This document shows, piece after piece, positions 1-4,741 of a DNA stretch of 7,158 bases. The DNA is from an uncultured Erysipelotrichaceae bacterium. Its GTDB lineage: Bacteria; Bacillota_I; Bacilli_A; Erysipelotrichales; Erysipelotrichaceae. Both the position numbers and the translations under genes were made by a program. The notes under the pieces are model-generated. The model ran no database searches. It saw only the letters and a list, made by a program, of their open reading frames with translations, and was not told the origin of the DNA. Each line of letters starts with the position of its first letter. Position 1 is the stretch's first letter. The stretch covers positions 1 to 7,158 of the forward strand of contig CACZNO010000036.1 in NCBI GenBank assembly GCA_902782505.1. Direction: 5' to 3'.

Positions 1-308
1 ATTACACAGACCGGGAAACTCCCTGGACCCGCATCATTGAACACAAGTGGTTTGAGTTCGGCAAGGATCAAAACGGAAACGATCTGCCCAAGACCGTGAT
101 CAGCCGGGAATACAGCGCCAAATGGAAACCGGGAGACGAACCGTACTACCCGGTCAACGACGCGAAAAACAGCGAACTGTACAAAAAATACGCGGAACTG
201 GCTGCCAAAGAAGAAAACGTTCTCTTCGGAGGACGCTTGGGCGAATACAAGTATTACGATATGGACCAGGTCATCGCGTCCGCATTGGAACGCATGAAAA
301 ACTATTGA
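1..308 (+). CDS. glf: UDP-galactopyranose mutase, C-terminal part (5' end outside window)
   Basis: This flavoenzyme interconverts UDP-galactopyranose and UDP-galactofuranose in the cytoplasm and so supplies the donor for galactofuranose residues in surface glycans. The reading frame is open from base 3 and ends at TGA 306-308, giving about 101 C-terminal residues of a protein that is normally about 365-390 residues long. Family hallmarks are visible: Y-T-D-R-E-T-P-W-T-R followed by E-H-K, then S-R-E-Y, then G-D-E-P-Y-Y-P-V-N-D, and near the end G-G-R-L-G-E-Y-K-Y-Y-D-M-D-Q-V-I, the conserved FAD-contacting segment with its arginine. The GTG at 96 is an internal valine and not a start, because homologous sequence continues upstream of it. 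The next gene begins 12 bases downstream, so it is probably cotranscribed. I see no truncation other than the window edge. Confidence 0.95.
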   Translation, partial: YTDRETPWTRIIEHKWFEFGKDQNGNDLPKTVISREYSAKWKPGDEPYYPVNDAKNSELYKKYAELAAKEENVLFGGRLGEYKYYDMDQVIASALERMKNY

Positions 309-320
309 AAGGCATAGAAT

Positions 321-641
321 ATGATTACTGTACATCTGTATTACACCGGGAAAAACGGCGCAGCGCGCGCCTTCGCCGAAGAGATGGAAGCTTCCGGCAT
401 CGCGGATGCAATCCGCAAGGAAGACGGAAATCTCGGGTATCGCTATTACGCACCGCTGGACGATCCGGAAACGATTCTGTTGGTGGACAGCTGGCGGGAC
501 GAAGAAGCCATCGACGTACATCACGCAAGTCCGATGATGGCGGAATTGGCGGCGCTTAGGGAAAAATACGATCTGCACATGAAGGCAGAACGGTTTTTGA
601 GCGATGAAAGGGAAACGGACGAACGGTTTCTTAGGAAATAA
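321..641 (+). CDS. Small ABM-fold protein (putative quinol monooxygenase, YgiN-like)
   Basis: The 106-residue protein fits the antibiotic biosynthesis monooxygenase superfamily, small dimeric alpha/beta-barrel proteins that include cofactor-free quinol monooxygenases and haem-degrading enzymes. What supports this is the order of elements: an N-terminal beta strand (I-T-V-H-L-Y-Y), a helix, N-L-G-Y-R-Y-Y around residues 37-43, a D-D-P-E-T strand at 47-51, then the signature D-S-W-R-D-E-E-A-I-D at 56-65 followed by H67-H68-A-S-P. The charged tail after residue 95 (D-E-R-E-T-D-E-R-F) is probably a flexible extension. The start ATG at 321 is preceded by GAAAGG (307-312), a modest ribosome-binding site overlapping the glf stop. 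It sits 12 bases after glf and 6 before the GNAT gene, so it is probably in their operon. Substrate and reaction cannot be told from sequence, and members of this family are often of unknown function. Confidence 0.75.
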   Translation: MITVHLYYTGKNGAARAFAEEMEASGIADAIRKEDGNLGYRYYAPLDDPETILLVDSWRDEEAIDVHHASPMMAELAALREKYDLHMKAERFLSDERETDERFLRK

Positions 642-647
642 GAGAAA

Positions 648-1373
648 ATGATCGATCTTTCGAAATTTGACCAAAAATACGTGGAAGTTACGGATATTTG
701 GGGCGACACCTATGTCGGAGTCGCGGATTTTTGGTGTGCGGAATTCTGCGGATGCGAATTCGGCAAGGAAGAGGACGCGATCAAAATTGAAGATCTTCTT
801 TTGTATGTATCCCAGATCCGCTCGATCGCCGAAACAACGCCGCACGGAACAGCGGAGATTTGGACCGAACGTCTGATTTTGCGGAAGTACCGCGAAGACG
901 ACGCGGAACAATTGTATAAGTACATCGGCACCGATCCGGATGTCGAAAAGTACTCCGGATGGAATCCCTACAAGACGCCGGAAGAAGCGAAGAAAACCGT
1001 CGAAGAATACATCCGCCGGTACCGGGAAGACGAACACTTCTACGCCTGGATCATGGACTCGGAAGATGTCGTGTACGGAATCATCGGAGCCTACGATTAC
1101 AAAGACGGTGAGATCGAAGTCGGGTTTACGGTCGTATACGATGTCCGCGGACGCGGGTACGCGACCGAAGCCTTGAAGGCGGTTTTGAAACACCTGACGG
1201 AAAACGAAGGAATTTCCTGTGTAACAGCGTGGTGCGCCGCGGACAACACCGGATCCCGGAAAGCGATGGAAAACGCCGGCATGAAACTCGTGCGCATGAA
1301 GAAAAACGGCTTGGAAGCCGGCGGCCGGCTCTATGATAAGCTGACATACAAATATCACCGGAAAAACGGATAG
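648..1373 (+). CDS. GNAT acetyltransferase with N-terminal LSm-like domain
   Basis: This 241-residue protein has two parts. Residues 1-62 resemble a small LSm-like beta-barrel module known from Bacillota: start M-I-D-L-S-K-F-D, then Y-V-E-V-T-D, G-V-A-D-F, E-E-D-A-I-K-I, and Y-V-S-Q-I-R-S-I. Residues about 70-237 form a GNAT N-acetyltransferase of the RimJ/RimL type. It begins E-R-L-I-L-R-K-Y-R-E-D-D-A (74 onward) and has the acetyl-CoA pyrophosphate-binding loop R167-G-R-G-Y-A172 followed by T-E-A-L, the N-x-x-S-R-K-A-M-E-N-A-G-M helix, and the final strand. It would transfer an acetyl group from acetyl-CoA to an amine, either a protein N-terminus or a small molecule; the substrate is unknown. 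In this locus acetylation of an amino sugar precursor is possible, but that is inference. The module contains an odd cysteine trio (C30, C34, C36). The upstream AGGA (633-636) and AAGAG lie inside or just after the preceding gene's end. The stop codon sits in the loop of a hairpin (1358-1388). Confidence 0.88.
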   Translation: MIDLSKFDQKYVEVTDIWGDTYVGVADFWCAEFCGCEFGKEEDAIKIEDLLLYVSQIRSIAETTPHGTAEIWTERLILRKYREDDAEQLYKYIGTDPDVEKYSGWNPYKTPEEAKKTVEEYIRRYREDEHFYAWIMDSEDVVYGIIGAYDYKDGEIEVGFTVVYDVRGRGYATEALKAVLKHLTENEGISCVTAWCAADNTGSRKAMENAGMKLVRMKKNGLEAGGRLYDKLTYKYHRKNG

Positions 1374-1388
1374 GAAGCGGTTTTCCGG
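1358..1388 (+). repeat. Hairpin enclosing the stop codon of the acetyltransferase gene
   Basis: The arm CCGGAAAA (1358-1365) pairs perfectly with TTTTCCGG (1381-1388). After one A-G mismatch, CG (1367-1368) pairs with CG (1378-1379). The 9-base loop (1369-1377) contains the TAG stop codon at 1371-1373. No T-run follows the 3' arm, so it is not a normal intrinsic terminator. It could protect the 3' end of the mRNA or act as a pause site. It may also be chance, since the left arm is coding sequence. Confidence 0.4.
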
Positions 1389-1397
1389 GGCGAGTGA

Positions 1398-1406
1398 TGA
1401 TATAAT
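1398..1406 (+). promoter_or_regulatory. Extended -10 promoter element for the glycosyltransferase operon
   Basis: The sequence TGATATAAT is a perfect match to the extended -10 consensus (TG-n-TATAAT) of the housekeeping sigma-A class. No good TTGACA-like box lies 16-18 bases upstream; the bases there read about CGGTTT, but an extended -10 can compensate for a weak -35. The start of transcription would fall near 1413-1414, giving a leader of about 62 bases before the ATG at 1476. It lies in the only intergenic gap of the window, between two tightly packed gene blocks, where a promoter is expected. Confidence 0.6.
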
Positions 1407-1433
1407 GAACGTGTGAGAGTGCGCACGTTCATT
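1404..1433 (+). terminator. Inverted repeat at the operon junction: weak terminator and/or operator
   Basis: The arms AATGAACGTG (1404-1413) and CACGTTCATT (1424-1433) are perfect 10-bp reverse complements. The stem can extend inward by a T-G wobble and a G-C pair, leaving the 6-base loop AGAGTG. The tail reads TTCTAG, so with the two Ts in the arm there are four Ts in a row; this makes a weak intrinsic terminator for the upstream block. The left arm overlaps the -10 element, and the centre (about 1418.5) lies near +5 of the predicted transcript. That position also suits a repressor-binding site. A transcript from the predicted promoter would lack most of the left arm, so the hairpin could form only in read-through RNA from upstream. 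I cannot decide between the two roles. Confidence 0.45.
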
Positions 1434-1463
1434 TTCTAGTGCGAAAAAAGGAATATAAACGAT

Positions 1464-1468
1464 AGGAG
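1464..1468 (+). promoter_or_regulatory. Ribosome-binding site of the GT4 gene
   Basis: AGGAG is followed by GAGAGA and T and lies 7 bases before the ATG at 1476. It is a strong site with ideal spacing and fixes the start of the first gene of the right block. Confidence 0.85.
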
Positions 1469-1475
1469 AGAGAGT

Positions 1476-2711
1476 ATGAAAAAGATCGGAATCGTCTCAA
1501 TCGGATACGGATGGCTGCCGTGCGAACACGGACCGTCCCGGTTTTACTACATCGCGAAAATCTTTTCCGAACAGGGATACGATGTGGAACTGATCACGAC
1601 GACGTACCAGCACTTTGACAAGGCACCGCGGGATAAGGAGAAGATCCTGTCGATGGGGTATCCGTTCAAAATCACGTTCATCGAAGCTCCGGCCTATAAA
1701 AAGAATATCGATCCTTCGCGCATCTACAGCAACCTCGTCTTCGCGAAGAACGTCACGAAATATCTGAACGAATCCGCCGGATATGACGTGATTTACTGTT
1801 CGATCCCGTCCAACCGCGTGGCGCGCAGAGTGGCGGAATACTGCGCTAAAACGAACACACCCTTGATTACGGACGTCGAAGATCTCTGGCCGGAAGCCAT
1901 GGAGATGGTCATCCGTAACGGCGCGGCGAGAAAACTTCTCTTCCCGTTGAAAAACGACGCGGAAAAAGTATATGCGTTATCCGACGCCGTCATCGGGACT
2001 TCCGAGGAATATACGGCGCGCGCCTATAAGAATCAAAAACGCGATATTCCCTACAAAACGGTGTACGTGGGATGCGATATGGCGGTCTTTGATAACGGGA
2101 TCCGCGATTACGCCGGTGAAATCGAAAAACCGGACGGAGAGATCTGGATCATGTATGCCGGATCGATCGGGACCAGCTATGACATCGATAACCTCGTGGA
2201 AGCGGCGAAGATCTTCCGTGATGAAGGCGACGCGCGGATCCGGTTTATGATTCTGGGAACCGGTCCGGAAAAGGAACGGCTGGAAAAACTCGCGGAAGAG
2301 TACGGATTGTCCAATGTGCGCTTTTTGGGATACACGGCATATCCGAAGATGGCCGCATATCTTTCCAAGGGCGATCTTACCGTCAATTCGTTTGTCAAAG
2401 GCGCGCCGCAATCCATCGTCAACAAGGTCGGGGATTATCTGGCGGCCGGCAAACCGATGATCAATACTCTGGAAAGCCCGGAATTCATGGGCTTGGTGGA
2501 AAAATACGGTTTCGGAAAGAATGTTGAACCGGGAAAACCCGCCGCATTCGTCAAGGCCGTAAAGGAATTGCTGGAAGATCCGGCGCGGTATGCGAAGATG
2601 TGCGAAAACGCGCGGCATCTGGCGGAAACCGCTTTTGACCGCGAACACGCCTACCTGACGATGGTGAAAACGGCGGATGATCTGATTGAGGCACGGCGTC
2701 ATGGCAGATAA
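1476..2711 (+). CDS. GT4-family glycosyltransferase (GT-B fold)
   Basis: This retaining glycosyltransferase probably adds a sugar from a nucleotide-sugar donor to the lipid-linked repeat unit at the cytoplasmic face of the membrane. At 411 residues the length is normal for WbuB-type members of family GT4. The N-terminal Rossmann domain starts K-K-I-G-I-V-S-I-G-Y-G-W with H-G-P-S-R-F near residue 20, and carries the D133-V-E-D-L-W-P-E140 segment seen in this subgroup. The C-terminal donor-binding domain starts about residue 223 (I-W-I-M-Y-A-G-S-I-G), with G261-T-G-P-E-K-E-R-L, V-R-F-L-G-Y, the V-G-D-Y-L-A-A-G-K-P loop, and E333-S-P-E-F-M-G-L-V-E342 in place of the classical E-x7-E pair. No signal peptide or membrane helix is evident. 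It is the first gene after the promoter and overlaps the following GT2 gene by 11 bases. The donor and acceptor sugars cannot be predicted. Confidence 0.92.
   Translation: MKKIGIVSIGYGWLPCEHGPSRFYYIAKIFSEQGYDVELITTTYQHFDKAPRDKEKILSMGYPFKITFIEAPAYKKNIDPSRIYSNLVFAKNVTKYLNESAGYDVIYCSIPSNRVARRVAEYCAKTNTPLITDVEDLWPEAMEMVIRNGAARKLLFPLKNDAEKVYALSDAVIGTSEEYTARAYKNQKRDIPYKTVYVGCDMAVFDNGIRDYAGEIEKPDGEIWIMYAGSIGTSYDIDNLVEAAKIFRDEGDARIRFMILGTGPEKERLEKLAEEYGLSNVRFLGYTAYPKMAAYLSKGDLTVNSFVKGAPQSIVNKVGDYLAAGKPMINTLESPEFMGLVEKYGFGKNVEPGKPAAFVKAVKELLEDPARYAKMCENARHLAETAFDREHAYLTMVKTADDLIEARRHGR
2686..2691 (+). promoter_or_regulatory. Ribosome-binding site that favours the ATG at 2701
   Basis: TTGAGG lies inside the end of the GT4 gene, 9 bases before the ATG at 2701. 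The TTG at 2686 is in frame with the GT2 gene and could be read as a start, but it forms part of this site and would add five residues not expected for the family. The ATG at 2701 is the better choice. Confidence 0.55.
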
Positions 2712-3639
2712 GATTTCCGTGATCATTCCGGTATACAACGTCGAAACCACCCTGCGGAAATGCGTGGATTCGGTACTGGCACAAACTTATCCCGATATCG
2801 AGATCATTCTTTCGGATGACGGTTCGAAAGACAATTCGGGAGCGATTTGCGATGAATACGCGGCGAAATATCCGGAGAAAATCCGGGTGATCCATGAAAA
2901 AAACGGCGGACTGGCGACCGCACGCAATCGGGCGATGCCCTATGTGACAGGCAAGTACATGGGCTTTCTCGATTCCGACGACTGGATCGTACCGGATATG
3001 TACGAGTACCTTTACGGATTAATGAAGAAGACGGACTGTACGGTATCCATGTGTTCGTTCGCGAGGGAGGAAAAAGATCTCGATTACGGAACGGAAAACG
3101 AAAAGATCACGGTATATGAAGGCGAACGGGAGATCCGGGAGTTCTTCTACCGGCTGCACGGGGAACCGAGTTTCTATTCCGTGTGGAACCGGTTATATAA
3201 AACCGAAGAAGTCCGCGATCTGAGATATCCGGACGGGCATATCAACGAAGACGTGTATTTTACGTATCTGGTTTACCGTCAAAGCAAGAAGCTGGCGGTA
3301 TCCTCCCTGAAGAAGCACTTCTATTACAAAAACCCTGCGGGTATTACGCGAAACGGCTTAAGGGCGCGGGATGAAGATCTTTTATGGATCTGGGACCGGA
3401 TCACGGAAATGGAAAAAGATACGCCGTATGCGGAATATGCCGTATTGAACCGCAAGCGCGCGTCGTATACCCTGTGCGCCAAGGCATTGGTCTACGGAAA
3501 AGCGAAAGACGTGGACCCGCAGAAATACGCCGCGTGGAAAAAAGAAGTCAAAGAGAATTATAAGGACCTTAGCGCCGGGGACATGATCCGGGGAAGCCGG
3601 AGGATATTGTTGTGGTGGATCGCAAAGGTCTCCAGATAA
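2701..3639 (+). CDS. GT2-family glycosyltransferase (GT-A fold), first copy
   Basis: This inverting glycosyltransferase of the EpsJ/capsule type transfers a sugar from a nucleotide-sugar donor to a glycan intermediate. Starting at ATG 2701 the protein has 312 residues. It opens directly with the GT-A fold: I-S-V-I-I-P-V-Y-N (5-13), D39-D40-G-S for nucleotide binding, N-G-G-L-A-T-A-R-N (68-76), the D91-S-D-D94 metal-binding motif (DXD type), and E183-D184, the position of the catalytic base in the N-E-D-V-Y-F segment. W-N-R-L-Y-K (162-167) is also typical. The C-terminus ends in a basic, aromatic and hydrophobic stretch (R-R-I-L-L-W-W-I-A-K), which could anchor the enzyme to the membrane surface. 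The gene overlaps the GT4 gene by 11 bases, consistent with translational coupling. It is the smaller of two GT2 enzymes in the operon. The sugar specificity is unknown. Confidence 0.92.
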   Translation: MADKISVIIPVYNVETTLRKCVDSVLAQTYPDIEIILSDDGSKDNSGAICDEYAAKYPEKIRVIHEKNGGLATARNRAMPYVTGKYMGFLDSDDWIVPDMYEYLYGLMKKTDCTVSMCSFAREEKDLDYGTENEKITVYEGEREIREFFYRLHGEPSFYSVWNRLYKTEEVRDLRYPDGHINEDVYFTYLVYRQSKKLAVSSLKKHFYYKNPAGITRNGLRARDEDLLWIWDRITEMEKDTPYAEYAVLNRKRASYTLCAKALVYGKAKDVDPQKYAAWKKEVKENYKDLSAGDMIRGSRRILLWWIAKVSR

Positions 3640-3643
3640 GGAG
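3638..3643 (+). promoter_or_regulatory. Ribosome-binding site of the aminotransferase gene
   Basis: AAGGAG overlaps the TAA stop of the preceding GT2 gene and lies 9 bases before the ATG at 3653. A second, weaker GAGG is at 3645-3648. The overlap of stop and ribosome-binding site suggests coupled translation. Confidence 0.8.
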
Positions 3644-3652
3644 TGAGGTAAA

Positions 3653-4735
3653 ATGTTGAATTTCTGTGTCGGACCGGTGATGTCGTCCGCGGAAGTATTG
3701 GAAGTAGGGGGACAACAGATTCCGTATTTCCGGACCCCGGAGTTTTCCAAGGTGATGCTGGAAAATGAAAAACTGGTATTGAACTTCGCGCATGCGCCGA
3801 AAGACGCACGGGTCGTTTTCCTGACCGGATCGGGATCTGCGGCTATGGAAGCCGCGGTTATGAACACCCTGTCCCAAGAGGACAAGGCGATCGTCGTCAA
3901 CGGCGGAAGCTTCGGCGCGCGTTTTGAAAAACTGCTGGAGATCCATAAGATCCCGCATGATACGATCCGTCTGGAAGCCGGACACGCATTGCGCAGGGAA
4001 CACCTGGAACCCTACGACGGGAAAGGCTATACCGCGTTTTTGATCAACGTCGACGAAACCTCGACCGGGATCCTCTACGATATGGATCTGGTAGCGGAAT
4101 TCGCAAAACGCAACGGATGGTTTGTGATCGCGGATACGGTGAGCGCGTTTCTGACCGATCCGTTTGATATGGAAAAATGGGGCGTCGGAGTGATGCTGAC
4201 GGGATCCCAGAAAGCGTTGGCCTGCGCGCCGGGTATCAGTCTTCTGGTGCTGGCAAAATCCGCACTGGAACGGATCGACCGGATCGATCCCGCATGCATG
4301 TATCTCAATCTGAAGGACGCTTTGGTCAACATGGAACGCGGACAGACGCCGTTTACCCCGGCAGTCGGAACGCTGCTGCAGATCCATGCGCGGCTCAAAC
4401 AGATTGAACGGGACGGCGGCGCGGAAGAAGAAGTCCGCAAGGCAGCGCGCATGGCCGCGTATTTCCGCTCGAAAATCGCGGGTCTTCCGTTTGAAACCTT
4501 CGCGGAAACCCCGGCCAACGGCGTGACCTCTTTACGGGTCAAAGAAGGATACGATGCCTACAAACTGTTCGAGGCGATCAAGGACCATTACGGAATCTGG
4601 ATCTGTCCCAACGGCGGAGCATTGAAAAATACCGTGTTCCGGATAGGACATATGGGAGATCTTCATGAAAAAGACTACGATGTCCTGGTAGATGCGCTGA
4701 AAGACGCGCTGGAACACGGCTACGGCAAGGAGTAA
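3653..4735 (+). CDS. Class V PLP-dependent aminotransferase (PhnW/alanine-glyoxylate type)
   Basis: A fold-type I, class V aminotransferase of 360 residues, which is normal for the group containing 2-aminoethylphosphonate:pyruvate transaminase (PhnW), alanine-glyoxylate and phosphoserine aminotransferases. Visible features in order are: F-C-V-G-P-V near the N-terminus; T58-G-S-G-S-A-A-M-E-A for cofactor phosphate binding; N83-G-G-S-F-G-A-R; D134-E-T-S-T-G, the class V substrate loop; A160-D-T-V-S-A-F with D161 placed to bind the pyridine nitrogen; G184-S-Q-K187-A-L with K187 as the Schiff-base lysine; and F329-R330-I-G-H-M-G, whose arginine normally holds the substrate carboxylate. All key residues are present, so it should be active. 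The true amino acceptor is unknown. It is followed after 6 bases by the cytidylyltransferase fusion gene. That suggests the amine it makes, or a derivative, is activated with CTP and placed on the polysaccharide; this is inference. No PEP mutase or phosphonopyruvate decarboxylase is in the window, so aminoethylphosphonate is only one option. Confidence 0.88.
   Translation: MLNFCVGPVMSSAEVLEVGGQQIPYFRTPEFSKVMLENEKLVLNFAHAPKDARVVFLTGSGSAAMEAAVMNTLSQEDKAIVVNGGSFGARFEKLLEIHKIPHDTIRLEAGHALRREHLEPYDGKGYTAFLINVDETSTGILYDMDLVAEFAKRNGWFVIADTVSAFLTDPFDMEKWGVGVMLTGSQKALACAPGISLLVLAKSALERIDRIDPACMYLNLKDALVNMERGQTPFTPAVGTLLQIHARLKQIERDGGAEEEVRKAARMAAYFRSKIAGLPFETFAETPANGVTSLRVKEGYDAYKLFEAIKDHYGIWICPNGGALKNTVFRIGHMGDLHEKDYDVLVDALKDALEHGYGKE
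4727..4732 (+). promoter_or_regulatory. Ribosome-binding site of the cytidylyltransferase fusion gene
   Basis: AAGGAG lies in the last codons of the aminotransferase gene, directly before its TAA stop (4733-4735) and 9 bases before the ATG at 4742. Both genes of the presumed module therefore carry the same strong site at the same spacing. Confidence 0.8.
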
Positions 4736-4741
4736 CGACAT

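Noticed and set aside
96..308. Short gene starting at GTG 96
   Set aside because: The frame stays open to the left edge and the residues before the GTG match UDP-galactopyranose mutase, so this is the internal part of a truncated gene.
122..559. Plus-strand frame of 145 codons overlapping glf and the ABM gene
   Set aside because: It runs in another frame across two genes with clear family motifs. Its arginine-rich, low-information translation is typical of a shadow frame.
1418..1443. Direct repeat AGTGCG at 1418-1423 and 1438-1443
   Set aside because: Two 6-base copies 20 bases apart are tempting as an operator pair, but a repeat this short is easily due to chance.
1432..1447. TTTTC/GAAAA mini-hairpin in the leader of the GT4 gene
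   Set aside because: A 5-bp stem made mostly of A-T pairs is too weak to support as a riboregulator or terminator.
2686..2700. Start of the first GT2 gene at TTG 2686
   Set aside because: The TTG is part of the ribosome-binding site for ATG 2701, and the family fold begins immediately after that ATG.
1977..2750. Open reading frame of about 257 codons on the minus strand
   Set aside because: It lies entirely antisense to the GT4 gene and the start of the GT2 gene, whose motifs are clear. Its translation shows no recognisable domain, and such long antisense frames are expected with this codon usage.
3569..4387. Open reading frame of about 272 codons on the minus strand
   Set aside because: It is antisense to the aminotransferase gene, which has all class V catalytic residues and a good ribosome-binding site. 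It has no domain and no plausible start context.
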